A DNA stretch of 64,000 nucleotides from Ipomoea triloba (Eukaryota; Streptophyta; Magnoliopsida; Solanales; Convolvulaceae), in contig NC_044920.1 in the NCBI RefSeq assembly GCF_003576645.1, forward strand, positions 21,529,847 through 21,593,846. The letters run 5' to 3'. The stretch's first letter is position 1, and every line of letters starts with the position of its first letter. Position numbers and translations under genes: made by a program. This document shows positions 35,871 to 47,435 of this stretch, in pieces. The notes under the pieces were generated by a model that did no database searches, was not told the DNA's origin, and saw only the letters and a program-made list of their open reading frames with translations.

Positions 35871-36187
35871 GTGATACAGAATGGGGGTATTATTAGCCCT
35901 AATAAGGAAATAGAAATAACAATGTTACTACTAGGAATCAAACCCTAGTATGCCAGCAGAGCGAAGGAGACTCAAGCCAATGAACCAGAAGGGATTTGGA
36001 GCTAAGGAATGGTTTTTAAGGGGAGGAAAGACACCCTATTTATATTGTTGAAGGACTCACGAATAAAATGGTTGACAAATGGACGGTATCGGGCAACCTT
36101 CATTCTTGGCCACACACGTGTCCCCCACTACTTTAATTTGCTTCTAGCGTACTCTGATGCATAAGTGGAGTTTCGTACCGTTTAGTA

Positions 36188-36380
36188 TACAAGATCTTGA
36201 GTGGCTTGGTGGTTTAGAACTTGTGTTTGTGGGTTTGAATCCCATGACAACAACTTATAATATTTATTATTCTTATTGGGACAAAACCTCACCCATAAAG
36301 ATGGACACCCCTAGCTACCATTTGTAGGAAATAAAGTCTCTCGTGATCCGACTAGAAGAGCAAATTACACTTTTCTCGTT
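36188..36380 (+). mobile_element. SINE-like element, family C
   Basis: A tRNA-like head (gagtggcttggtggtttagaa) and a strong box B (gggtttgaatccca) are about 30 bases apart. The body continues with cacccataaagatgg. The end is unclear. Confidence 0.5.
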
Positions 36381-36776
36381 ATGATTTTGTGTCATTGTCA
36401 AATTTAGTTGGCCTATTCTTTCAATTTTGTTTCATTGAATCCTTCACTTTTTGTTTGTTTGCCACAATTACTCCTCTATTTAACATTTTGTTATTTAACC
36501 TTTAATAAAGAGTGCTAATGTATAATTTAACTATTTAAATTGTCATGTTTAGTAGATACGAACACTAACTAATTAATCCATTATGTGAATAAAAAATTTC
36601 AACATTGAGGCATAAATTGAGATGATAGAAATAATGTCATTAACGCTATAGTGAAAGATGATGGGGATGAAAGAGAGGAAGGAGAGAGAAAGGATTTGGT
36701 TCATCTATAAAATCAAGTTTGGGCGGTGCCCGCGCCCGATGGTGCGTTTATTTGTTTGTTTTTTTTTTTTTAATAA

Positions 36777-37225
36777 AAGGATCAAATAGGTCCCTAAACT
36801 TTACACCAAAAGTCAATTAGGCCCCTAAACTTTTAAAATGGTCAATTAAACCATCAAACATGTCAAATTGGGTCAAATACATCAAATTTACCGTAATAAA
36901 TAACTGGAAAAAGGCATCAGTTCGCTTTCTTTGCGACCAAAAGGTCTCCTCCTCCCTGGGAAAAGCCGACTAGATCTGGTCGCTTTCTCCCCCGAGAAGG
37001 TGACCAAAAGGTCGCCTTCCACCGGAGATCGGTCGCAGGAAATTTTCGTCGGATGTCGGAAGTTGTCGCCGGATTGATAAAAATAACCTATAATAACAGG
37101 TCCTTTACCTGTTTTGGAGCTTGATTGACTCAATTTAACATGTTTGAGGGTTAATTGACCCTTTTAAAAATTTAGGGGTCTAATTAACTTTTGGTGTAAA
37201 GTTTATGGGTTTATTTGACCCCTTT
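36777..37225. mobile_element. Foldback element
   Basis: The left arm (ggatcaaataggtccctaaa, then ctttacaccaaaagtcaatt) pairs with the right arm (taattaacttttggtgtaaag, then gggtttatttgaccccttt). Centre about 36900-37080 is GC-rich with aaaggtcg-type words. The arms are over 100 bases. Confidence 0.75.
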
Positions 37226-37604
37226 GTTTTTTTATTTGCGCATGTCAGTTTGCAGCACAATTTTATTTTTTAATTTCCTTTTCTATTTTTTTTTTATCTC
37301 TTTCTCTACAAAAACAACTTAACTATTAAGGATGCTCTTAGAAGGCCGCTTCTATGTCAGAACATGAGGAATGACACCTACGTCATGCCTTCTCTATTTA
37401 TCACTGATGTTTTGAATCTTGATTTAGTGATTTAATTCTTTTATCTTCAAAAATAAAATACAAAATCAAATGGAAAAACCAGAACTGGATCGATCATGAA
37501 TTGGTGCATTGGTTCAGGATTGGATATTCATGGGAAGTTATATCAATATAAGATTGGTTTGGTCCCTAGTTTTTCTACTGTACGCATGATCTGATAAAAA
37601 AATT

Positions 37605-38085
37605 TAGGTTCATTATACCGTGGACCCTAGTCCGAAACGGTTCCGTAACAATACGGATCTCATTATAATTTTTTTTTTAAACTAAAATATAACTGTAATT
37701 TGAACAACAAAAGCATAGACGAAGAAGGAATAACAAAAAACAACGAAAAAGGAATAACAAAAAACACACACAAGTTACGATCACAAAAACACACACGACA
37801 AATGGTGAATATTTAAACATTGTGAAATTTGAAAAACATAGAAAAATACTTGGGCTTATATTCCGTGTATCCTAACATTCGAATGCACAAACACATCACA
37901 ACATGTGTTACTAACATGAATACACAGAAATGTTGCATAGAATACACAGAATGGTTGCCTAGAATACACAGAATATTTACACAAATTAAAATACACAGAA
38001 TATTGACACAAAATACACAGAATCTCATCCTCCTAACATTTTGATACAAGATGCACAATGCCTTGGTCCACGATATAAATTGCCA
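37605..38085. mobile_element. MITE with an AATACACAGAAT cluster
   Basis: Ends share an inverted tata(c/t)cgtggacc (near 37615-37630 and 38066-38080). Between 37918 and 38024 the word atacacagaat occurs about six times at irregular spacing, so the ORFs there are trivial. Confidence 0.6.
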
Positions 38086-38189
38086 TAACTAAAAATAACA
38101 TTAGCTGATTGGGGCTGTTAGTTTATGTGGTATAATGTTGATTAATCAAACATTTATATTGATTTTTTTAATCAAGTCAAACAGCTAAT

Positions 38190-38385
38190 AGTGTGTAAGA
38201 ATTGAATGAGAATAAAGTCTATATATTCGATGCATAACAATGTAAGCTGGTATAAATAGCAGTTCTAGACCAAATCTAGAGGAGATTATAACCATTTAGA
38301 CTCAATCAACAGATATAGTGATCAAATAAGTCAGAATTGACTGATAAGATAACTATTAATTAATGGTGTCTATTTGATCAGTTTT
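38190..38385 (-). repeat. LTR-like block next to copia copy 2
   Basis: The + strand begins tgtaagaattgaatgag; the minus strand has a TATA-like ctatttatacc and ends ttcttaca. Copy 1 lacks this block between otherwise matching flanks (aacagctaatagtg on one side, gttttaaatcaaaagttgtg on the other). It may be a 3' LTR remnant. Confidence 0.45.
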
Positions 38386-38457
38386 AAATCAAAAGTTGTG
38401 ACTTTTCATTATGCATTTTGGTGGAAGAAGAACCCGGCCTGACCAGAATAAACCATA

Positions 38458-39183
38458 TTAGCCCGCCCGAGGTCCAAAATTCGTAGAATATCTGTGGTGA
38501 CAATACCCATTAACACCACAAATTTGGCATCGCCGGCCCGCCCCTCCAATGTCGCAAATAAACTCCTCATTAGCAACCAAAAATTCTGACAGTTGAGCCA
38601 ACGTCATTGGATCGCCCTTCACTATCAAGGTCGCGATTAGAGGACGGAACTCCGAACGAAGCCCCCGGAATACATATAAGTTCTGATCATCCAGATCAAC
38701 AGGACGACCAGCCAAGCCTAAATCTTCGAACAAAACTTGTGCGCGATCCAGATAATCCGCAACTGATTCGTCGCCCTGACGGAGACCGTGAAGCTGACAG
38801 AGCAACCGGAGCGTACGAGCACGCGTCGTCATCTGCGAACCAAGGACTTCTCCAATGGACACCCAAAGCTGTCGAGAGGTAGTCTTGCCGACGGCGAGGT
38901 GCATCACCTCTTCAGAAAGTGAGGAAATCAGGATGGATAATATAGCTTGGTCTTGTTGAATCCAAGCAGCCCTGGAGAGAGTTGCAGAAGACGGACATGG
39001 AATAGTTCCATCAACAAAGCCTAATAAATTTTGATCTCTCAGGAATGTGGCCAATTGAGTTCGCCATAACAAATAGTTACGAGCAGTTGATTTGATCGAA
39101 ATATTAGGAACGGGAAAAACAACATCAAAAACAATCCGCTCAGAAGAAATTTCGGCAGAACTGTCATTGTCACCGGCGGCCAT
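38458..39183 (-). pseudogene. Copia-type gag fragment, copy 2
   Basis: From ATG 39183 (in a Met-Ala-Ala start) the frame is open for about 240 codons, covering the gag core and the first half of the zinc knuckle. A 12-base deletion relative to copy 1 removes part of the knuckle, including the spacing to the last Cys, so it is likely inactive. It shares the same leader and the same abrupt end as copy 1, which suggests one non-autonomous element type rather than two independent truncations. Confidence 0.85.
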
Positions 39184-39439
39184 AAGAAACACCTAGCGAC
39201 TTGATACTAGATGAGAACAGGTTTCTGGATATTATTAAAAATAGTAACGGACAGAATATATATTAAAGACTTTTTTTTTTTGAAAAAAAAAATTATATAT
39301 ATATTAAAGACTAGAGTTCTATACTGAGTATACAATACTAGAGTCCTACAATAAACAATAATACTGATACAAAGAATAGTAGACTCCTAATAGGTTTTGA
39401 GGTACCACACTAGAGGAACCATTAATGCTATAAAATTTG

Positions 39440-39668
39440 TCTCAAATTTTTGTGCGAAAATTTACCGCTAATATTAGCTACGTATTTAACAACAAAACTC
39501 TTTTGTCACAAAGGTCGTCGCAATTCCGTCGCTAAATCGTCGTTAATTGTCAATCGAACACAAAAAATTAAATCTGTCACTAAGATGTCACTATTCCGTC
39601 GTTAAATTAGCAACGGAACTACTCCGTCGCTAAATCCATCGTTATATCCACTTTTTTTTTGTAATGTA
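39440..39668. mobile_element. DNA-transposon end with ccgtcgctaaat repeats
   Basis: Words such as ccgtcgctaaatc, gtcgttaatt and agcaacggaac recur several times, the pattern of subterminal repeats in CACTA-type elements. It ends in ...acttttttttgtaatg. No terminal CACTA is seen. Confidence 0.5.
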
Positions 39669-39679
39669 TATGACTTTGG

Positions 39680-40460
39680 CTAGCATACCTTTGTTTCAAG
39701 GATAGAACAAGTTGTTTTGGGAACAGGTTGAAAAGATGAGTGCCATATTTGCACAGCTCAGTGCAAATTTTGAGTGACTAGCCTCTTCAAACTTAAACAA
39801 CTCCACCTTAATAAATGAAGAAGCACAAGCCTCTTCTGATGAAGATTAAGTAGTTTATATTTTCTATGACGGTTTTTTTTGTGTATGATAATAGTGCATT
39901 GTTGAAATATCTATGGACATGACACTATTTTTTGTTGTAAATAATTTTGATATTTAAATATATTTTAATTTTTAAATTAAGTAATGTTTACATTACTTTA
40001 TCGATGTAAATATACTAAATTAAATGAAAACATTTATAATTCTAAATATACTTGATTTGGAACTATGTATTTCATATATATTTTAGAATAATGTTATTTT
40101 CCCTCTTAATTTTATCTTTTAATATTTACCTCTTGATATAACAATAAAATTCTTTTTATTCATTGACTACTATGAATTGATTGATTGATTTCATCTAGCA
40201 TTAAAACAAATAAAAAAAATTGGCAAGATCAAAATACTAAAAGCAATCTATATGATTTCAGATTTTCTAACCCACAGTTGGTGGTAATTTCCGACCAATG
40301 GTTGGAAGGAACTCCACATAATAAAAGACTAGCTAGAGTTTTCTGTCCAACTGTTGGTAGGAAAACCACATAATACACTAGGGGAGTTTTCCATCCAATA
40401 ATTGGACTGCATTTCTGACCAACGAATGGAAGTGGACGGAAATGCTATATACAAAAAATA
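39680..40460. other. Intergenic DNA, no gene seen
   Basis: Around 40270-40440 variants of (ac/cc)caatggttgga are repeated, suggesting an old element end. No gene. Confidence 0.4.
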
Positions 40461-40464
40461 GTGG

Positions 40465-42245
40465 CACTACTACAGGAAACACATTTAATGTCGCCTAAAC
40501 AACATCGGTTTTTTAAAAAAACCAACATAAAAAATTTATCTATATTTATAATTTATTTAAAAAGGGATACGACGTCGGTTTTGGTAAAAAATCGACGTCA
40601 ATCTGTTTTAAAAAAATCACGAAAATCATACGACGTTAGTTTATCAAACAAACCGACGTCGTATATATTACAGTGTCGGTTCTTCGTAGAAACCGACGCC
40701 ATAAGGTGTAATTAAAATAAATAAATAAATAAATAAATATATATATATATATATATAATATATAATATATATATATTAAATACGACGTCGGTTCGCCAGC
40801 GAACCGACGTCGTATAGTTATTATTATTATTTTTAATCTAATTAACTCGCCGTTTGACGGTATGCAGTTTGGGTAGGGGTTGAGGATCGTCAAAAGATGT
40901 GTAAATATGATAAAACGGAAAGTCAGTGACTCCCCGAGTGTCGGTCTCGAAGGAATGACGTGGAGGTGCGTCAAGTGTTTGTGAGTTCAAATGATTGAGT
41001 CATGCTAGAGATTCGAGTGTGGTGAATGGTGATTCAAGAGTGAAAAGGTTCATAAGATTTGTGTGAGAATGAAGTAAAACAAATATAAGTAAATGAATGT
41101 AAGAAGGTAAGGGATTGGATAGTGTTCATCTATGTTGCATCCTAGTGTGTCTATGGCAATGGATAAACGGAGTAAAGATGTTGGCTATTCAGGAGTGTGT
41201 CTTCTTAGTCCTCTTCCACCTCTGTGTACTAGGGCTTCTTGGACTTAGGAGTGCCTTTAAGCAACCAACGTCCTAAGAGACATTTTCTCAAACACCTAAG
41301 CTACATACTTTCCTACTATTCTTAAGAAGTCCATAGGATCTATGATTGTTACAAAGCTTTCAATCTTAACTCTAATAAAAGAAATGAAAGTGTCAAGAGC
41401 TCAATCTCTCATCTAGATTTGCCAAATCCAAACAAGATATCATTAAAACAACAATCAATAGACAAGAATAGAAATTCCAACAATCCAAGCATTTAAATCC
41501 AAAATAAGATATAAGATCATCACACTAGCAATATATTTTCACACAATCCAAATCCCTAGATTAAACTAGCCACTCATGATAAGGAATTCAAAGACAATAA
41601 CTAATTCAATCCAAGAACAAAATAGTAAAGTAGATTAAGATGAAATAGAAATCACCTAGTATTGAAGTGTTTCTTCAATCCAAGCTTGTTGTCTTCTTAC
41701 AAGGAGAAATTGCTAAGCTAAACTATCCTAAAAACTAAGAGATGAAAATATTGCTAGAAGGAGGAACTCTCCAAAAAATGGGAAAAAGGGGCTCTCCTCT
41801 GAAATTCTATCAAGGGGGCTTAAATAGTCTCCGAAATTTCGCATAGGAAAAATCTCGCGCAGAGTCCCAACCACGTCTCCCACACGCGTGGTGGCGTGCG
41901 TGGTTGGCTACTGGAATGTTGCCACGCACACCAACACGCGTGTGGGCATCATTCCGGGTCCTTCGGGGCTCCAGACTTGCTCGGTTTGCTTCTTAAGCTC
42001 GTTCTTTGTTCCTAATAACTCCGGGACCTCTGTATTATCTCAAATCATGCCAAAGGTAGCTTTGTGTGCGGTTAATGAATTTAAAGCACAAATAATCAGT
42101 TAAGGATACTAAAAACGTTATAAAGCACCCTAGTTTGCACTCAGATAATGGGTATCTTGGGAGCTTATCACTGTTTTCACATATTAAAAAAATTAAATAG
42201 AAGGCCTACAGCATCGGTTGTATGAACAACCGACGCCGTAGGGTT
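40465..42245 (+). mobile_element. CACTA-like element end, split by a solo LTR
   Basis: It begins CACTACTACAGGAAAC, a CACTA terminal motif. Subterminal inverted words of the type cgacgtcggtt / aaccgacgtcg occur at 40570-40815 and again at 42210-42240 after the LTR. A GC-rich interior with ccgccaccgcgactgcc words follows (42300-42470). The far end was not found, so the right limit is open. Confidence 0.7.
40855..42170 (-). mobile_element. Solo LTR nested in the CACTA-like element
   Basis: Same family and orientation as 331-1651, starting TGATAAGCTCCCAAG on the minus strand. Its near-perfect 5-bp flanks are ccgtt (40850-40854) and ctgtt (42171-42175). Confidence 0.85.
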
Positions 42246-42249
42246 TTAA

Positions 42250-42735
42250 TTAAAAACCCAGCAGATCTACGCAAACAGCAGATCTGCACCAAACAAAGAA
42301 AACCAAATCACGACAGCGCAAACAGCCTCCGCCCTCCGCCACCTTGCGACGTGACTGCCACCGGACGTCACCGCCACCGCTCGCTGCCCTCCGCCCTCCG
42401 CCACCGCGACTGCCAATCACGACAGCGCACCGCCACCGCGACTGCACACCGGACGACACCACCGCCGCCAACCGCCTCCCATAAGTCTCTTTTTTTTGGG
42501 GGGGGGAGGGGGGGGGGGAGCGGAGCCGTCAAAGAATTAAGCCAACTAAGCCAACCACGGTAAAAATTATTATTTTTAATATATTTCAAATTACGAATTT
42601 TAAGAAATTATTATATATTTTAAGGTTTATTATGTATCTTAGATCTTATAAATTAATAATTTTGAATTTTATTATGTCCTGTCATTCCTGTTGCAATCCC
42701 TAATAATGGCCCTATTCATCACCCATTCCTTAACC
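42250..42735. other. GC-rich patch and poly-G run, no gene supported
   Basis: ccgccctccgccacc-like words give overlapping ORFs on both strands with low-complexity products. A G-rich run lies at 42499-42520. This is probably the inside of the CACTA-like element. Confidence 0.5.
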
Positions 42736-42739
42736 TGAT

Positions 42740-42955
42740 TGTTTATTTTATTTTATTTTTTTGGTGTAAATCACAAGGTGTACTGTTTCGGATCTTTCTC
42801 CGTCCGTCTAACGGTTCGGGTCCACGGTCCAGCCGATTAATCCTCCTTTGCTCTGAGAGGCACAAGAACTAGTTCAAGGAGAATTGTCACTTGTGGGAAT
42901 CAAATCTGGATTTTCCCTGGAATCGTTCCCGCTATCCCTTTGGGTTAACCTTATA
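42740..42955 (-). mobile_element. tRNA-derived SINE, family B
   Basis: On the minus strand the head aaagggatagcgggaacg and box B gatttgattccca come first, then a body with ggaccgtggacccg and cggacggagaaag, and a tail of aaataaaataaaataaa. A truncated copy lies at 63242-63361. Confidence 0.75.
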
Positions 42956-42959
42956 GTTA

Positions 42960-43373
42960 TGATACGCATCAAAGGAAAGAAATAATTGGTGTGGTATAAT
43001 TAGTGGAGGGTAAGGAATGAATCATATGTAATTAGAGGATAATTGACTAGACATTAGTTTAAAGAAATTATGTATATTAGAATATATCATTACCTTGTAT
43101 AGTTAGAATAATTTTAGTAGCTTTATTATTATAGATGTTAGTAATTTAGTATAAATAGGGCAATTGTATATGATTATATGAATAGTGGGAACCACTCAAG
43201 AAAAATATATTGTTCTTAGCTTATTCATGTTCTTTTTCTTTATCATGAATATTGGGAGCTCTCACACGCTCGAAGTGTGAAATTAAATTTTGCAGTGACT
43301 CGAATACGCTTAGGAGCTAGAAGCCTGCTCGAAAGGTTTCCTATACGTTATGATCCTATTTAGGGTCGTAACA
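42960..43373 (+). mobile_element. Solo LTR (414 bp)
   Basis: TGATACGCATC at the left, GGGTCGTAACA at the right and a perfect 5-bp duplication agtta (42955-42959, 43374-43378). A promoter-like tataaatagg is near 43151. No internal region adjoins it. Confidence 0.9.
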
Positions 43374-43379
43374 AGTTAA

Positions 43380-44125
43380 TTATAGATCCTTGGATTATAT
43401 CGAGTTAAAAATTTTTACATAGAACAATCATTATTTTTCAAACTTTTTATTATTTCATGTAATAAATCTTGACTTAATAGTTAAGCTAAAGTTCTCTAAC
43501 CAAGTCAAATGTTAAGTTTTATTAAAGCAATTATATGTGGAACATTTTTGTCATTCAAGTAGTTTTTTATTGATGGTTCAAAGATTGTAATTGCTATATA
43601 TGTATTTACCACTTGAATAATTGTTGGGGGTGACGCCAGGGTTTCATTAAATAATCTTCGGGGATTAAATTTGTTACTTTACTAAAATCAAGGGACAATT
43701 TACAATGCAAATAAATTATTAATAACTAAATCGTCGTAACAAAAAGACTAAAAGTGCCATATGAAAAAAGAAGAAGAAGAAGAAGCACCCTCATAGTTTG
43801 CCATAAGCGTACATGATTAAAAAAAAATTAACAAGCAATTTATTAATTGTACATCAATTATAGAGAGAAAATTACTCACTTGGTAATTATTATAAGATGA
43901 GTTTTCAATATGTACTTTTGATCCCGGCTACTGCTTTCAAGTTTAGCTCCTAACTTTAAAATTTTTCATATTTAGAGATTATCACATTATATGAGACCGC
44001 ACAACAATGTACAACAATTTGTGTAGTTGAGATTATTGATGCAGGATATCCATAGCTCGTGTGGCATATCAAGTGATGAATGGATTACCCTTATTGTGAA
44101 TGGATTCTCATAGCAATTTCTGGTA
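43380..44125. other. Intergenic DNA, no gene seen
   Basis: A (gaa)n-like run (agaagaagaagaagaag) at about 43771-43787 is the only simple feature. Confidence 0.5.
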
Positions 44126-44175
44126 GTGTTGGCCTGTCGATCGACCATTCGTGGTTGATAAAACTAATAGTGACA
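44125..44175 (+). repeat. Tat LTR end remnant
   Basis: gtgttggcctgtcgatcgacc and then gttgataaaactaatag parallel the last 45 bases of the Tat LTRs at 6326-6371 and 19185-19229, so a second member of that family once sat here. Confidence 0.55.
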
Positions 44176-44253
44176 TTTACTTTCATCCTACCCTATGTTT
44201 ATCTCGTTAATTACCTTATCACTTAACACGATACAACTATTCACGGGACATAT

Positions 44254-44410
44254 TTTTTTGAATACTATGGACTCTGTTACAATGTAGTATCTATTCATAA
44301 CTAGTTTCTCAACTATTGAAGCACAAAGAGCCAATATCGCCTCCACTAAGATTCGAACCTACACCTTCTATGTGGGGTGTAATCGGGTGCCACTAGACCA
44401 CAAGATCTTC
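44254..44410 (-). mobile_element. SINE, family A
   Basis: The minus strand runs from ccgaagatcttgtggtctagt-like head to a tail at 44254 (T run on +). Target duplication gacatat at 44247-44253 and 44411-44417. It ends about 200 bases upstream of the pectinesterase TATA box. Confidence 0.85.
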
Positions 44411-44612
44411 GACATATATGACATATAGTTTTACAACAATTTACTGTTTTTTTTCGCTTGTCTATTTAACGACCTATTTCATGTAATATATTTGGCCTTC
44501 TCTCATTTCTTTAATTATGAATTGATCCTTAATTTTATTCAGTTCTCGTGCTCTGTATATTCATTTCTGTCATCCTCAATCTGTATTCAACTCTTACAAC
44601 CAGTCACCCTAC

Positions 44613-44620
44613 TATATAAA
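44613..44620 (+). promoter_or_regulatory. Pectinesterase TATA box
   Basis: tatataaa lies 92 bases upstream of the start codon, a normal distance for a plant promoter. Confidence 0.65.
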
Positions 44621-44711
44621 GACGTACAAATCCATCTCTTGGCCATATATCCAAAACCCAAAAACCAGAAGTACTGCCAAACCTATACAAAACAGAAGAG
44701 ATCAGAGCCAC

Positions 44712-47312
44712 ATGGGTACGACGAGGCTATTATGTTTTCTCCTCATCGTACTGCTTTCAATTCCCTCATTTATCCTCTCCGGGGACTTGAACGGGTTGTG
44801 CAACCAAACCCCATATCCAGATCAGTGTAAACACTTCATGACTCACACCAATTTCAAAGGGAAATCCGATTTCAAGAAAATGGCAATCCGAGTGGCCATG
44901 GAGAGGGCTCTTAGCGCCAGTTCTCAGGCCAACGGGCTCGGCCCAAAGTGTAGAAATCCTCGAGAAAAAGCCGCCTGGGCGGATTGTCTTAGCCTCTACG
45001 AAGATACCATTTTGCAGCTCAACCGAACCCTTGACCCCGCCGTGAAATGCACGGATTTCGACGCCCAAACGTGGCTCAGCGCCGCCGTGACGAACCTCGA
45101 GACTTGCCGGACCGGGTTCGCGGAGCTGGGCGTGTCGAACGGCGCCGTTTTCCCCGCCATTTCCGACGCTAATGTCACGCGCTTGATTTCTAACACTTTG
45201 GCTCTCATTAACAACGCCTCTGCTCCCCGGGAAACCTACGGGGGTGATTTTCCGACGTGGGTTTCGCCCGGTGACCGGAAACTGCTCCAGGATGGGTCCG
45301 CCGTCAGGCCGAACCTTGTGGTGGCTTCGGACGGCTCCGGCGACTTTAAGACCGTGAAGGCCGCTCTTGTTGCCGCTGCTAAGAGGCGGCGTGGCAGTGG
45401 GCGGTTTGTGATCCATATAAAGCGCGGCGTTTACCGGGAAAATGTTGAGATTGGGTGGAAGACGAAGAACATTATGCTTGTTGGCGATGGATTGAGGCGC
45501 ACCATAATCACCGGCAGCCGGAGCGTTGGCGGTGGTTCCACCACCTTCAACTCCGCCACCGTTGGTAAGTAGCTTTGCCAAATTGTTTATCTTTCTGTTT
45601 AAAATTACATTCAAATTATATATCTCCAATTAACATATTATAAGACACATAATATATTAAGATTTAATTCCACCAAAGGTCCATGTCTTTAGTGGCAATT
45701 TCAAATTTAGTCTAAGACTATCGTTTGTGCCATTTTACATCTTAGACTATTATTTTTTAGACACTTTTAATCCTTCTTATGACCCTTTCTATTTTTAGTA
45801 TGGTCATTTTTATCTTTTCATATTTTTATTTTGTTATTTTTCCAGTTTCAACTGGTTTAATTGGTGTAGGACTTTACTAAAACCAACTGAAAAATATGAT
45901 TGTAAAAGATCAGAGGTTACCTAAAGTTCTAAACCAATTAAATTGGTTGAAACCTGAAAAAATAACAGATAGAAATATCCTTATTAAAAATAGGAAAAGT
46001 CCTGAGAATGACTAAAAGTGTCCCAAAAAAATAGTCTGGGATGTTAAATGATAATAAACATGATAGTCTTGGACTAAATTTGGAATGACCACAAAAAACA
46101 AGGGACTTTGGTGGAATTAACTCATATATTAATTACAAACATATACGTAGGCTGTGTTTGGTAGAGCTTATTTAGGAGCTTATAGCTTATTTTAAGCTAC
46201 TAATAAGCTATAAGCTTTGTTTGGTAATGCTCTCAAAATAAGCTAGCAACTTAAAATAAGAGCTTATTTTGAAACGCTACTTCAGGTAGCTTTTCAAAAA
46301 TAAGCTAGTAGCTTCTTAACTTTTTTCCATTTTTATCCTTATTATTTTAAATAAATGACATCATTTATCCCTCCCAATTAAAACTCTTTTGACATTTTTT
46401 CTTCAATATGTTTCGTTGTAATTTTAATTTGATATTTGTGTTTGAACAATAATTTTTGTATGAACTAATTTTATGAATTATAAATGTTTTTTTTTACTTT
46501 ATATATTTTTAAATATATGTTCTTACTTTATATTTTATTAAATTATATTGATTTCATTATTTTATATTTTAATATGTAAACAAACATATTTAAATTTAAA
46601 ATTATTTAACTTTTATGTAGATGTCCTTTTTAGTCTTTTTACATTTATCAACTTATTAAAAAGCTAATTTTACCAAACACTTTTAAACATAACAACTAGC
46701 TTAACAGCTATTCAGATTTCAGCTTCGAGCTTGTAGCTTTTCAGCTTTCAGCTACTTTTAAGCTTTCAGCTACCATTTCAGCTAGGTTTGCCAAACATAG
46801 CCGTAGTAATACATTAACTACTGTACATATTATATCTACTATTAACAAAAGTCACATTATGTGCTAACTGCAAATACTCTTAACATATTATATGTATGTA
46901 TATAGTATATTTAATTTATTTATTAATACATAATTTATTAATTGTAAGTACATATTATATTAATTGTAGACATAAATTTTGGATAGTGTTCACAATTTGT
47001 AGACTGGTCCATGGTATAGCAATTGGTAGCTTTGGGTGTGTTTTACTGTTGCTTTCGTATACTTGATCATGCTACGTTCGATTTTCCATCTACAATATAT
47101 TAAAGTCAAGAATAATTAATTAGTTACTATTAAATTCATTTAAGAAATTATAGTCCGGCGGCCTATCCATGAAATATTCAAATTTCTCTAGAAGGATACT
47201 AACTAACCATAATTTTGGTACCACAGCCTATGGACGTTGCATGATAAAGTAACTTGAAGAAAAGCACCCTATGATCCCTCACCACAATATTATAACCATG
47301 GAGATATTCATC

Positions 47313-47380
<68 letters not shown>

Positions 47381-47397
47381 CTTCACATGTCTCTTTG

Positions 47398-47435
<38 letters not shown>

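Noticed and set aside
36191..36260. A functional tRNA gene
   Set aside because: Boxes A and B are present but no cloverleaf stems can be drawn; it is better explained as a SINE head.
42222..42589. ORFs on both strands around 42.2-42.6 kb
   Set aside because: Low-complexity GC-rich transposon interior with products rich in Arg, Pro and His in every frame.
44766..45629. 287-codon antisense ORF over pectinesterase exon 1
   Set aside because: Shadow of a GC-rich coding exon; the sense frame has all expected motifs.
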